The notes under the pieces were generated by a model. The model was given only the letters and a program-made list of their open reading frames with translations. It did not search any database and was not told the origin of the DNA. A DNA stretch of 11,455 nucleotides from Desulfovibrionales bacterium (GTDB lineage: Bacteria > Desulfobacterota > Desulfovibrionia > Desulfovibrionales > Desulfomicrobiaceae): contig JAAYGZ010000081.1 of NCBI GenBank assembly GCA_012727515.1, positions 1 through 11,455 on the forward strand, read 5' to 3'. The translations under genes were made by a program, and so were the position numbers. Positions 1 through 7,800 of this stretch are shown here, in pieces. The first letter of the stretch is position 1. The number at the start of each line of letters is the position of its first letter.

Positions 1-1
1 C

Positions 2-115
2 CCCAAGGGCGTGCCCATGCCTTTTATCAGTTACGGAGGCAGTCATCTGGTGGCGGGCTATTTTTGTGCCGGAGTGCTGCTTAATTTATCACGCAAGGCC
101 AGGAGCGGGATATGA
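2..115 (+). CDS. ftsW: Cell division protein FtsW, C-terminal end only (5' truncated by window edge)
   Basis: Only the last 37 codons are visible, in frame from base 2 and ending at TGA 113-115. FtsW is the SEDS-family glycosyltransferase that polymerises lipid II at the septum. The visible part starts with PKGVPMPFISYGGSHL, which matches the highly conserved late-loop signature of FtsW/RodA proteins (PxxGxxLPFxSYGGSS). A hydrophobic last helix (LVAGYFCAGVLLNL) and a short basic cytoplasmic tail (SRKARSGI) follow. The position directly before murG is the usual dcw order and favours FtsW over RodA. The stop overlaps the murG start by 4 bases (ATGA), so the two are probably translationally coupled. 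The family-typical second Ser after YGG is His here. Confidence 0.9.
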   Translation, partial: PKGVPMPFISYGGSHLVAGYFCAGVLLNLSRKARSGI

Positions 116-1206
116 AACGGCTGGTGCTCACAACCGGGGGGACCGGGGGCCATATTTTTCCGGCCTTGGCTGTGGCAGAGGCTGTGCGTGATGTGCTGCC
201 AGAGTGTGAGATTGTTTTTGTGGGCGGAGAATACGGGCCAGAGCGAGAACTTGCCACCCAGGCAGGGCTTTCCTTTGTGGCCTTACCAGCACGCGGGGTA
301 TTGGGACGGGGCCTGCGCAGTGTGAGCAGCGTGATCTGGCTGGGACGCAGCCTGTGCAAGGCCTGGAAATTTCTGCGCTCTTTTCAGCCTGATGTGGTGT
401 TGGGCCTGGGCGGATACGCCGGGTTTTCCTGCCCGCTGGCTGCTCGTATTATGGGCATACCCACGGCCATTCACGAGCAGAACAGCGTGCCAGGAGTCAG
501 CAATCGTATTTTGGGGCGTTGGGTGGATCGGATTTTAGTCAGTTTCAGCGATATGGAACCCACAGCCTTTGCAGGCAAGCCTGTTGTGGTCACGGGCAAT
601 CCTACACGCCGCGCAATTCAGGCTGTTCGGGATATGCACCATGCTGGAGGACGCAATGTGCTGGTGGTTGGTGGCAGCCAGGGAGCACGGGCGCTCAATC
701 AGGCCATGCTTCGGGAAATGGATAATTTTCGTAACCAGGATATTCGTATCTGGCATCAGACAGGTAAAGATGATTTTGCCATGGTTCGCGATGCCTATGC
801 AGCGCAGTATCCCGGGGCCAGGGTAGAGCCGTTTATCCATGATATGGCCGAAGCCTATGCCTTTGCTGACCTGGTCATTTGCCGGGCCGGAGCCACCACC
901 ATTGCTGAACTTACTGCGGCAGGAAAAGCCAGTGTGCTGATTCCTTTTCCCTATGCCACCCATAATCATCAGCTTAAAAATTCCCGCTCTCTGGAACGGG
1001 CCGGTGCAGCCCTGGTTTTTCAGCAAAGCTATCTGGAAGAAATGTCTCTGGCCTCGGCTGTTGGTGATCTGTTTGCCATGCCTGAGCGAGTGCGCAAAAT
1101 GAGCCGTGCTGCACGAGACGCAGGCATTCCAGAGGCAGGGCAGCGAGTAGCTGCGCAGTTGCGTGAGCTGGCTGCGGGAACACATTTGTCTGAGAGCAGA
1201 GCATGA
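112..1206 (+). CDS. murG: UDP-GlcNAc:undecaprenyl-PP-MurNAc-pentapeptide GlcNAc transferase MurG
   Basis: MurG converts lipid I to lipid II on the inner face of the membrane by adding GlcNAc. The 364-residue length is normal for the family. Visible family motifs are the N-terminal glycine loop GGTGGH (residues 9-14), GLGGYAGF (98-105), HEQN (121-124), TGNPTR (161-166), GGSQGA (187-192) at the start of the C-terminal Rossmann domain, HQTG (215-218), [10 protein letters not shown] (258-267), and [10 protein letters not shown] (278-287), the UDP-GlcNAc-binding region. The ATG at 112 has AGGAG at 101-105, six bases away, and overlaps the ftsW stop. Its own stop overlaps murC by 4 bases. Nothing is missing; it appears intact. 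Confidence 0.97.
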   Translation: MKRLVLTTGGTGGHIFPALAVAEAVRDVLPECEIVFVGGEYGPERELATQAGLSFVALPARGVLGRGLRSVSSVIWLGRSLCKAWKFLRSFQPDVVLGLGGYAGFSCPLAARIMGIPTAIHEQNSVPGVSNRILGRWVDRILVSFSDMEPTAFAGKPVVVTGNPTRRAIQAVRDMHHAGGRNVLVVGGSQGARALNQAMLREMDNFRNQDIRIWHQTGKDDFAMVRDAYAAQYPGARVEPFIHDMAEAYAFADLVICRAGATTIAELTAAGKASVLIPFPYATHNHQLKNSRSLERAGAALVFQQSYLEEMSLASAVGDLFAMPERVRKMSRAARDAGIPEAGQRVAAQLRELAAGTHLSESRA

Positions 1207-2570
1207 AATCAAAAATTAAACATATCCACATGGTTGGCATTGGCGGGGCAGGCATGAGCGGCATAGCAGAAGTGCTGCTCAACCTGGGCTATACTGTGTC
1301 CGGCTCAGACCTGGTCAGCAGCCCGGTTTCGCAGCGCCTGGCTTCCCTGGGAGCGGTAATTTATGTTGGCCATGAGCGTTCTCATGTGCAGGATGCCCAG
1401 GTTGTTGTGCGTTCCACAGCTGTGCGGGACGATAACCCGGAGCTGACAGAAGCGCGCTTGCAAGCCATCCCGATTATTCCTCGCGCAGAAATGCTGGCCG
1501 AACTGATGCGCCTGAAAACAAGCGTGGCCGTGGCAGGCACACATGGCAAAACCACCACCACCTCGCTTTTGGCAACCATTTTCAAAGAAGCGCGAATGGA
1601 CCCCACAGTCATTATCGGAGGCCGGTTAAATGCCTATGGCACGAATGCCATTTTGGGCCAGGGCAAATACCTGATTGCTGAGGCTGATGAATCTGACGGC
1701 TCGTTTTTGTGTCTGCTCCCGCGTGTGTCCATTGTGACCAATGTAGATGCTGACCACCTGGATTATTACAAAGATTTCGATGCTATTCGTGATAGTTTTG
1801 TTCATTTTATGAATAGTGTCCCTTTTTATGGCCTAAACGTGGTCTGCGGGGACGATCCTGGAGTGCAGTCTGTTTTGTCACAGGTGCGGCGCCCGGTCCT
1901 GACCTATGGGTTTGCAGAAACCAATGTTTTGCGGGCTGAAATTCTTTCGTGCACGGCAGGGTCTCATTTTGCAGTGTATTATCAGGGAAATTTCTGGGGC
2001 GAGGTGCAACTGGCGCACCCTGGCCGGCATAATGTTCTGAACGCTCTGGGAGCCATTGGCGTGGCCCTGGAGGCAGGAGTGCCCAAGGACGATATCATTG
2101 CGGGTCTGGCTGCTTTTGGTGGTGTTGGGCGGCGCTTTGAGCGCAAGGGTGAGCGCAACAATGTGCTGGTCATTGATGATTACGGACATCATCCCACAGA
2201 AATTGCTGCAACCCTGGACACTGCGCGGGCCTGTTTTCCAGAGCGGCGTTTGGTTGTGGCTTTTCAGCCCCACCGTTTTACACGCACCCAGGCCTTGTTT
2301 GGAGACTTTGCCAAAGTTTTTGAACCTGCTGACCTGCTTTTGCTGACTGAGATTTATCCGGCCAGCGAAGTACCGATTCCCGGCGTGAGCGGCCAGAGCC
2401 TGGCCCAGGCTATCCGTCAGGTTTCAACAACAGCAGTGGAATTTTTTGAAAACTTTGCCATGATGCAGGACGCACTCCCAGCAATTCTGCAGCCTGACGA
2501 TCTGTTTTTAACCCTGGGCGCGGGCAGCATCTGGACCGTGGGCCAACAGTATCTGGATAATGCGCAGTAG
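1203..2570 (+). CDS. murC: UDP-N-acetylmuramate--L-alanine ligase MurC
   Basis: MurC is the cytoplasmic ATP-dependent ligase that adds L-Ala to UDP-MurNAc, the first step of the peptide stem. The 455 residues cover all three Mur ligase domains: an N-terminal UDP-binding Rossmann domain with [10 protein letters not shown] (11-20) and SGSDL (33-37); a central ATPase domain with P-loop GTHGKTTTT (112-120), EADESDGS (160-167) and [10 protein letters not shown] (180-189); and a C-terminal domain opening near [14 protein letters not shown] (272-285), with GVGRRFE (307-313), DDYGHHPTE (325-333) and FQPHRFTRT (354-362). The start is set by the ATGA overlap with murG; the upstream purine run GAGAG at 1192-1196 is a weak ribosome site, consistent with coupling. 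The TAG stop is shared with the ribosome site of the next gene. Confidence 0.97.
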   Translation: MKSKIKHIHMVGIGGAGMSGIAEVLLNLGYTVSGSDLVSSPVSQRLASLGAVIYVGHERSHVQDAQVVVRSTAVRDDNPELTEARLQAIPIIPRAEMLAELMRLKTSVAVAGTHGKTTTTSLLATIFKEARMDPTVIIGGRLNAYGTNAILGQGKYLIAEADESDGSFLCLLPRVSIVTNVDADHLDYYKDFDAIRDSFVHFMNSVPFYGLNVVCGDDPGVQSVLSQVRRPVLTYGFAETNVLRAEILSCTAGSHFAVYYQGNFWGEVQLAHPGRHNVLNALGAIGVALEAGVPKDDIIAGLAAFGGVGRRFERKGERNNVLVIDDYGHHPTEIAATLDTARACFPERRLVVAFQPHRFTRTQALFGDFAKVFEPADLLLLTEIYPASEVPIPGVSGQSLAQAIRQVSTTAVEFFENFAMMQDALPAILQPDDLFLTLGAGSIWTVGQQYLDNAQ

Positions 2571-2572
2571 GA
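2569..2572 (+). promoter_or_regulatory. Ribosome binding site deciding the ftsQ start
   Basis: AGGA overlaps the last two bases of the murC TAG stop and lies eight bases before GTG 2581. It is the only recognisable Shine-Dalgarno sequence for the three candidate ftsQ starts (2560, 2581, 2596), so it favours the GTG and suggests termination-reinitiation coupling with murC. Confidence 0.5.
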
Positions 2573-2580
2573 CGGGCAAC

Positions 2581-3423
2581 GTGAATACCGCAGTCATGAG
2601 CAGAAGAGCACGCCAGAACATGATCCGCAAGACTGATTTGCGTCGGCCAGTCAGCAAAGGCGAGGTTATTGGCGGTGTATGCTGCTCTGTGGGGCGAGGC
2701 GTCAGTGTTCTGTGTTCCTGGACACTGATGATTGTGTTCATGGCCGTGGTCAGTGCTGGAATTTTATTTGCGTACCGCTGGGTGACCACGCACGAGTTTT
2801 TTCAGCTCAAGACCCTGACTGTGCAGGGTGAGCAGCGCCTGAGCCCTGAAGAAATTACATTGGCGGGCGGAGTAGATGCAAATGGAAACCTGCTGGACAT
2901 CAATATCGCTGACGTGCAGCGGCGCATAGCTGCCCTGGAATGGATAGAAAGTGTCTCGGTCACGCGCATTCTGCCTGATGCGCTGACCATCGAAATCAAA
3001 GAGCGGGTTCCGTATTTTCTTATCCGGCGCGAGGACCAGCTTTTTTATGCAGACAGTACTGGCCAGGCCATTGCGCCTGTTGGAGTGGAAAAATTTATAT
3101 CCCTGCCCGTGCTGGAAAAAGAAGACGGCGTTCCGCTTGGCCCTGGAATAGAGGCCCTGATGGAAGAGATCAGCCGTAACACCCTGCCCTTTGGAATGCG
3201 TCACCTGGCCTGGGTGCGTCAGGACAGCGCAGAGCAGTTCAGCTTATTTCTGGAGCGGCCCAGGGTGCATGTGCAGGTGGATGGGACAGATTTACATGCC
3301 ACGTTGGCATGTCTGACAAAATTATGGGCCGATCTGGAGCACCGGCAGGAGTTGGATGCCGTGACGTTTATGTTTGTCACGCCGACTCGGGCCTGGATTC
3401 GGTTCAAAGCAGATCAAACCTAA
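2581..3423 (+). CDS. ftsQ: Cell division protein FtsQ (POTRA-domain divisome protein)
   Basis: FtsQ is a bitopic inner-membrane protein linking early cytoplasmic and late periplasmic divisome parts through FtsL/FtsB. From the GTG at 2581 the product is 280 residues: a basic cytoplasmic tail (about 1-40), one membrane helix (about 41-65, around LMIVFMAVVSAGILFAY), a POTRA-like domain (about 73-143, including LTVQG and the WIESVSVTRILPDALTIEIKER strand-turn region), then a periplasmic beta domain that diverges as is usual in this family. Start choice: GTG 2581 has AGGA at 2569-2572, eight bases upstream and straddling the murC stop. An in-frame ATG at 2560 (287 residues, 11-base overlap with murC) and one at 2596 lack a visible ribosome site but cannot be excluded. 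Identification rests on the POTRA domain plus position between murC and ftsA. Confidence 0.9.
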   Translation: MNTAVMSRRARQNMIRKTDLRRPVSKGEVIGGVCCSVGRGVSVLCSWTLMIVFMAVVSAGILFAYRWVTTHEFFQLKTLTVQGEQRLSPEEITLAGGVDANGNLLDINIADVQRRIAALEWIESVSVTRILPDALTIEIKERVPYFLIRREDQLFYADSTGQAIAPVGVEKFISLPVLEKEDGVPLGPGIEALMEEISRNTLPFGMRHLAWVRQDSAEQFSLFLERPRVHVQVDGTDLHATLACLTKLWADLEHRQELDAVTFMFVTPTRAWIRFKADQT

Positions 3424-3460
3424 GCAAAGTATGCCGGCCATTGCCGGACACGAGGTACGT

Positions 3461-4687
3461 ATGGCCAAATCAGAATTGATCGTCGGCCTTGATGTCGGAA
3501 CGACAAAAATTTGCGCTGTGGTGGGCGAAGCTGGTCCAGATGGTGTGGATATTGTGGGCATTGGCACCAGCCCGTCCACAGGGCTGCGCAAAGGCATGGT
3601 CGTTAATATCGAGCAGACCGTACAATCTATTAAAAAAGCCCTGGAAGAAGCCGAACTCATGGCCGGGTGCGAAATTCGCGCTGTGTATGCTGGAATTGCG
3701 GGCAGTCATATCAAGGGCTTTAACAGCCACGGCGTGATTGCAGTCAAGGGCGGAGAAGTGACGGCCCGTGATATTGAGCGGGTTATTGATGCGGCCAAGG
3801 CCGTGGCTATTCCGCTGGACCGTGAAGTCATTCATATTCTGCCGCAAGAATACATTGTTGATGACCAGACTGGCATTGCTGATCCTTTGGGCATGGCCGG
3901 GGTTCGCCTGGAAGTAAAGGTGCATATTGTCACTGGCGCGGTGACCAGTGCCCAGAATATTGTCAAAAGTTGCCACAAGTCCGGGCTGGATGTGGAAGAT
4001 ATTGTGCTGGAAGCCTTTGCCTCATCCAAAGCCGTGCTCACAGATGAAGAACGGGAAATAGGCGTAGCCCTGGTGGATATTGGTGGTGGAACCTCTGATG
4101 TGGCGGTTTTTCACAGCAATTCCATCAAACACACCGGCGTGATTGCGCTGGGCGGCATGAACCTGACCAATGACATTGCCTTTGGGCTGCGTACGCCAAC
4201 CCAGGCCGCAGAGCGGATCAAAATCAAGTATGGCTGTGCGTTGGCAGAAATTGTTCATCCTGAAGATGTGATTGAAGTGCCCAGCGTGGGGGGACGCGAG
4301 CCTCGCAAACTCAGCCGACAGGTACTGGCTGAAATCTGCGAACCACGCATGGAAGAAATTTTAGCTCTGGTGGATCAGGAATTGATTCGCTCTGGCTATA
4401 AAAAGATGATTGGCGCTGGCGTTGTGCTGACCGGAGGTGCGTCACGCATTGCTGGCATTCAGGAACTGGCAGAACAGGTTTTTAATCTGCCCACCAGGAC
4501 TGCTTCGCCTGTTGGCGTGGGTGGATTAAAAGATGTGGTGGATAGCCCTATGTACGCCACGGCAGTTGGCCTTTTGCTTTATGGCGCGGAAAAACATGGG
4601 CGAGATAACAAAATTCGCATCCGGGACAAGAATGTTTTTCAGACAATCCTGGTGCGCATGAAAAAATGGCTGGTAGATATCAGTTAA
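3461..4687 (+). CDS. ftsA: Cell division protein FtsA (actin-like FtsZ membrane tether)
   Basis: FtsA is an actin-fold ATPase that anchors FtsZ filaments to the membrane and recruits later divisome proteins. The 408 residues show phosphate-1 LDVGTTKI (10-17), the 1C/SHS2 insertion (about 85-160, containing PQEYIVD and DPLGM), phosphate-2 DIGGGTSD (206-213), adenosine-site TGGASR (324-329), and a C-terminal amphipathic helix (about 391-406, FQTILVRMKKWL) typical of the membrane-targeting sequence. Start choice: ATG 3461 gives the family-typical MAKSELIVGLDVGTTK and has GAGG at 3452-3455, five bases upstream. The frame is open back to ATG 3374 inside ftsQ, but the extra 29 residues do not resemble FtsA. 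The gene begins 37 bases after ftsQ. Confidence 0.96.
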   Translation: MAKSELIVGLDVGTTKICAVVGEAGPDGVDIVGIGTSPSTGLRKGMVVNIEQTVQSIKKALEEAELMAGCEIRAVYAGIAGSHIKGFNSHGVIAVKGGEVTARDIERVIDAAKAVAIPLDREVIHILPQEYIVDDQTGIADPLGMAGVRLEVKVHIVTGAVTSAQNIVKSCHKSGLDVEDIVLEAFASSKAVLTDEEREIGVALVDIGGGTSDVAVFHSNSIKHTGVIALGGMNLTNDIAFGLRTPTQAAERIKIKYGCALAEIVHPEDVIEVPSVGGREPRKLSRQVLAEICEPRMEEILALVDQELIRSGYKKMIGAGVVLTGGASRIAGIQELAEQVFNLPTRTASPVGVGGLKDVVDSPMYATAVGLLLYGAEKHGRDNKIRIRDKNVFQTILVRMKKWLVDIS

Positions 4688-4803
4688 AACGTACTGATTA
4701 AACCGTTTTTGCCACGTCCCTGACGGAGTGCGCGGGCGGGAGTTTGAAAAGAGCAGGATACTGAAGCCCGCAGTGGCGAGGATGGCGATTTAATCAGCGT
4801 TTT
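4686..4803 (+). promoter_or_regulatory. Candidate structured RNA leader of ftsZ (possibly the ftsZ-DE type)
   Basis: The ftsA-ftsZ interval holds a strong nested inverted repeat. Outer stem: AAAACG (4686-4691) pairs with CGTTTT (4798-4803), and after a 2-base bulge (TA, 4692-4693) CTGATTAAA (4694-4702) pairs with TTTAATCAG (4789-4797), giving 15 base pairs. Inside, GCCAC (4711-4715) pairs with GTGGC (4773-4777), and GCGGGC (4732-4737) pairs with GCCCGC (4766-4771), separated on the 3' side by one base. The 16 bases 4716-4731 could form a small side hairpin. The 5' arm begins within the ftsA stop codon and the 3' arm ends 60 bases before ftsZ, so it would lie in the ftsZ leader. No U-run follows, so it is not a plain terminator. 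From memory, a structured motif called ftsZ-DE has been described upstream of ftsZ in related bacteria; identity with it is unverified. Pairings were found by eye. Confidence 0.6.
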
Positions 4804-4849
4804 CTGAAGGGAAAAAGACAGGAAGTACGGAGAGTCGGGCAACGTCAAC

Positions 4850-4860
4850 GGAGAGGGGGA
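4850..4860 (+). promoter_or_regulatory. Long purine-rich ribosome binding site of ftsZ
   Basis: An 11-base purine run GGAGAGGGGGA ends three bases before ATG 4864. It contains GGAG and is an unusually extended Shine-Dalgarno region, in keeping with strong FtsZ translation. An ACGGAGAG copy ending here (4848-4855) is repeated 21 bases upstream (4827-4834). Confidence 0.6.
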
Positions 4861-4863
4861 AAC

Positions 4864-6117
4864 ATGGATTTCTTAGAGATTGAACGCAATGACAATGCAT
4901 TGATTAAAGTGGTCGGAGTTGGCGGTGGCGGTGGAAATGCGGTCAATAACATGATCAGCTCCGCCATGCAGGGAGTGACTTTTATCACTGCCAACACAGA
5001 CATGCAGGCACTCAAACACTCCAAAGCCGAGTTCAAAATTCAGTTGGGCGACAAACTGACCAGAGGGCTTGGGGCCGGAGCCAACCCTGACATGGGCCGG
5101 GACGCTGCCCTGGAGAGCCAGGCCCACATTCGTGACATGCTGGGTGATTGCGACATGGTTTTTATTACTGCTGGCATGGGCGGTGGCACAGGCACCGGGG
5201 CTGCGCCGGTTATTGCCCAGGTCGCCAAGGATATGGGCGCGCTGACCGTAGGCGTAGTGACCAAGCCCTTCTTTTTTGAAGGCAAACGACGCCAGCAGCA
5301 GGCAGAGCGCGGTATTAAAGAACTGCGGTCCATTGTGGACAGCATCATCACCATTCCCAATGATCGCTTACTGACTCTTGGCTCCAAAAAAGCCTCATTT
5401 GTGGACATGCTGGCCAAGGTTGATGAAGTGTTGTTCCATGCAGTCAAAGGTATTTCTGACCTGATTATGGTGCCGGGCCTTATTAACCTGGACTTTGCCG
5501 ACGTAAAGGCTGTTATGGCTGAAATGGGTCTGGCCATGATGGGTACGGGCGTTGCTTCTGGCGATGGCCGGGCGCGTGATGCAGCCTTAAAGGCCATTAC
5601 CAGCCCGCTGCTGGAAGATGTGACTATTGATGGTGCTCGTGGCGTGCTGATGAACATTACCTGCGGCCCGGATCTCACCATTGAAGAAGTGAATGAAGCT
5701 GCCAGCATTGTGCATGACGCTGCCCACGAGGACGCAAACATTTATTTTGGTACTGTTTTTGACATGGATTGCGTGGATGAAATGCGCATCACGGTTATTG
5801 CGACCGGCATTCAGGACAGCGCGGCTGTGGCAGAGAAAAATGCCAAGGTCACTCCCATTGCAGCAGCACAAGGGGGAACTCGTCAGGGTGAATCAGGCCG
5901 TAGCGGAATGGGTACTCCGCGTATTCGTTCTGTGGCCATCAGTGATTCCACGGATTTTGATATTCCGGCGTATAAACGCAGGCAGCGTGACATTTCTGTT
6001 GAAGATCGTCGCCATGAGCCAAAAATGATGTGCGTCAATGGTCAGGATAATGCGGAATTTGTGTTTGAAGAAGAAGACTTTGAGATTCCTTCTTTTATCA
6101 GAATGCAGGCAGACTAG
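4864..6117 (+). CDS. ftsZ: Cell division protein FtsZ (tubulin-like GTPase)
   Basis: FtsZ polymerises with GTP into the cytokinetic ring. The 417 residues show the nucleotide-binding glycine loop VGVGGGGGNAV (17-27), ANTDMQAL (43-50), the tubulin signature GMGGGTGTGAAP (104-115), RRQQQAERGI (142-151), IPNDRLL (164-170), and the T7 catalytic loop NLDFADVKAVM (208-218). A linker of about 45 residues starts near residue 318. The C-terminal peptide DFEIPSFIRMQAD (405-417) matches the conserved FtsZ tail that binds FtsA and other partners. A second similar peptide, DFDIPAYKRRQRD, occurs at 364-376. The start is fixed by the strong ribosome site and the N-terminal sequence. The gene follows ftsA by 176 bases that carry a structured leader, so it may be controlled separately from the upstream genes. 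Confidence 0.98.
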   Translation: MDFLEIERNDNALIKVVGVGGGGGNAVNNMISSAMQGVTFITANTDMQALKHSKAEFKIQLGDKLTRGLGAGANPDMGRDAALESQAHIRDMLGDCDMVFITAGMGGGTGTGAAPVIAQVAKDMGALTVGVVTKPFFFEGKRRQQQAERGIKELRSIVDSIITIPNDRLLTLGSKKASFVDMLAKVDEVLFHAVKGISDLIMVPGLINLDFADVKAVMAEMGLAMMGTGVASGDGRARDAALKAITSPLLEDVTIDGARGVLMNITCGPDLTIEEVNEAASIVHDAAHEDANIYFGTVFDMDCVDEMRITVIATGIQDSAAVAEKNAKVTPIAAAQGGTRQGESGRSGMGTPRIRSVAISDSTDFDIPAYKRRQRDISVEDRRHEPKMMCVNGQDNAEFVFEEEDFEIPSFIRMQAD

Positions 6118-6134
6118 CGTGCAGCCTGGTTTTT

Positions 6135-6150
6135 GGTAAAGGCGGTTACC
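6135..6150 (+). promoter_or_regulatory. Small hairpin carrying the ribosome site of the radical SAM gene
   Basis: GGTAA (6135-6139) and TTACC (6146-6150) form a perfect 5-base-pair stem whose 6-base loop is AGGCGG, a five-of-six match to AGGAGG. The stem ends directly against ATG 6151. The loop places the ribosome site five bases from the start codon, which supports ATG 6151 over the upstream in-frame TTG at 6133. Confidence 0.4.
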
Positions 6151-7800
6151 ATGCCCGATGTGTATTATGGTCGGGATGAACCGTCAGTAAAAGAATGGGG
6201 CGGACGGCTTCCAGTGGCGCTTGTGTTTCCAGAGCGTGCTGAACATGGGCTGTCCACCTTGGGTTGGCAGGTTGTGTATCGGCTTATAGCTGGCCGTGAT
6301 GACCTGGCTGTAGAGCGTTTTTTCTGGACTCCCTCCTCTGTACGGCCCAAATCCGTTGACTCCGGACGTGATTTGGGCCTTTTTCCGCTGGTGCTTCTGA
6401 GTCTGAATTTTGAAGGCGACTATCCGGCCGTGGTCAGTTTGTTGCAGGCCGCTGATATTTCTGTACATGCTGCAGCGCGTTCAGATTGGCCCATGATTCT
6501 TGCTGGTGGTCCCCTGGCTTTTTTAAATCCATTTCCCATACTTCCGGCCCTGGATGGCGTATTTGTTGGCGAGGCAGAGGCTGGCCTTGATACTGTGCTT
6601 GATGTGGCGGCGCGTGCCTGGCGCAGTGGACACTCCAAGGCCCAGGCCCTGCAGGAAATAGCGCTGCTGCCTGGCATGTTGGTGCCTGGTCTGTCGCATG
6701 AACCAGTGCAGAGGCAGATTGTGCGCGCACCTGAGGCACGACTTGTGGCCCCTGGCTATTCCTGTTTTGTGAGCAATGAGGCGCAGTTCCGGGACATGCT
6801 GCTGATAGAGGTCAACCGGGGCTGTCCGTATGGATGCAGATTTTGTGCTGCGGGCAGTATTTACAAGCCTCCGCGCCATGCCTGTCTTGAAGATATGCAG
6901 GCCATTGTTGAGCGTTGCCAGCCGCGTAAAGTTGGGCTGGTGGGCACGGCCCTTACAGATTGGGCTGAGTTGCCTGTATTTCTGGAATGGCTGCACACCC
7001 GGCAGATTAAATTTTCCTTGTCCTCGTTACGCGCTGATGGACTGAGTGAGTCCTTGCTGACATTTCTGCGCAGAACCGGAACACGCTCCATTACGCTGGC
7101 TGTGGAAGGGGCAAGCCAGCGTTTGCGCACGGCCATGAACAAACATTTTTCCGAAGATGCGTTTCTCAGCGCGGTCAGTCGCATCAGTCAGTTGCAATTC
7201 GGCACGCTCAAACTCTACATGATTACAGGCTGGCCTGGTGAAAATGAAGAAGATTGGCAGGAGTTTGAAGCATTTGTCGGGCGCATAGATCAGGCACGTC
7301 GCCAGGGCCAGGGCCAACGCAAAACAGGCGTGGACCTGATCAGCCTGTCTGTGAGTTGCCTGGTGCCCAAGCCCTGGACCCCGTTGCAGTGGACTTCCAT
7401 GCGCGATGAACAGTGGTTCAAACAGGCTATGAAGCGTTTTAAGGGCATTCTTGGCCGTTACAAGGGCATGCGCTTTTCTGGTGAAAATCCGCGTCAGGCC
7501 AGGATTCAAACATTTCTGTCCCGTGGAGGCGAGGAGCTTTTTCCTTTTATTGCATTGGCAGCCCAGGAAGGCCTGGCCCAGGCTGCGCAGGTCTATGGCG
7601 CAGACATTGCTGCCCAGGTAGAGCAGGAATATGCTTTGACCCATGTCTTTCCGTGGGACCGTCTGGATATTGGCGTTTCCAAGGCTTTTCTGCGATCTGA
7701 ATGGAAAAAATACCACAAGGAGCTGATGACTCCGCCCTGTCCAGAGGCTGGGTGCGCGGCGTGTCGGCGTTGTGGCGTGGATACCTTTCTCAGCCCATGA
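6151..7800 (+). CDS. Radical SAM protein of unknown function with C-terminal Cys cluster
   Basis: This 549-residue protein has an N-terminal Rossmann-like region (about 15-150; LPVALVFPERAEHGLSTLGWQ, GGPLAFLNP, VFVGEAEAG) resembling the cobalamin-binding-like domain fused to some radical SAM enzymes, but without the DxHxxG cobalamin motif. The radical SAM core has VNRGCPYGCRFCAAG, with C225, C229 and C232 as the CxxxCxxC [4Fe-4S] ligands, and GWPGE near 360-364. The C-terminus ends in a second cluster, C530-x4-C535-x2-C538-x2-C541, that could bind another Fe-S centre or zinc. It resembles the uncharacterised family with a CxxxCxxC followed by AGxIYxPxR and a TPxC...CxxC tail (TIGR03960-like, from memory). 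Substrate and product are unknown. It starts 33 bases after ftsZ and overlaps the next gene by 4 bases (ATGA). An in-frame TTG at 6133 would add six residues. Confidence 0.85.
   Translation: MPDVYYGRDEPSVKEWGGRLPVALVFPERAEHGLSTLGWQVVYRLIAGRDDLAVERFFWTPSSVRPKSVDSGRDLGLFPLVLLSLNFEGDYPAVVSLLQAADISVHAAARSDWPMILAGGPLAFLNPFPILPALDGVFVGEAEAGLDTVLDVAARAWRSGHSKAQALQEIALLPGMLVPGLSHEPVQRQIVRAPEARLVAPGYSCFVSNEAQFRDMLLIEVNRGCPYGCRFCAAGSIYKPPRHACLEDMQAIVERCQPRKVGLVGTALTDWAELPVFLEWLHTRQIKFSLSSLRADGLSESLLTFLRRTGTRSITLAVEGASQRLRTAMNKHFSEDAFLSAVSRISQLQFGTLKLYMITGWPGENEEDWQEFEAFVGRIDQARRQGQGQRKTGVDLISLSVSCLVPKPWTPLQWTSMRDEQWFKQAMKRFKGILGRYKGMRFSGENPRQARIQTFLSRGGEELFPFIALAAQEGLAQAAQVYGADIAAQVEQEYALTHVFPWDRLDIGVSKAFLRSEWKKYHKELMTPPCPEAGCAACRRCGVDTFLSP

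Noticed and set aside
535..1212. 225-codon minus-strand open frame inside murG
   Set aside because: Opposite a complete, well-conserved murG; product shows no family features.
3374..3460. Upstream extension of ftsA to ATG 3374 (or 3431)
   Set aside because: It overlaps ftsQ, lacks FtsA-like sequence and has no ribosome site, while ATG 3461 has one and gives the conserved N-terminus.
4686..4803. Reading the ftsA-ftsZ inverted repeat as a factor-independent terminator
   Set aside because: The arms are 86 bases apart with nested stems, and only four T follow the base-paired G before CTGAAGG; those T are themselves paired.
5040..5741. 233-codon open frame on the minus strand inside ftsZ
   Set aside because: Shadow of the ftsZ codon pattern; low-complexity Ser/Ala/Pro-rich product with no recognisable domain.
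6133..6150. TTG start for the radical SAM gene
   Set aside because: No ribosome site precedes it, whereas AGGCGG sits five bases before ATG 6151.
7701..7796. Upstream extension of the MBL gene to ATG 7701
   Set aside because: It lies within the radical SAM gene's conserved Cys-rich end; ATG 7797 forms the typical ATGA overlap and fits the fold start.
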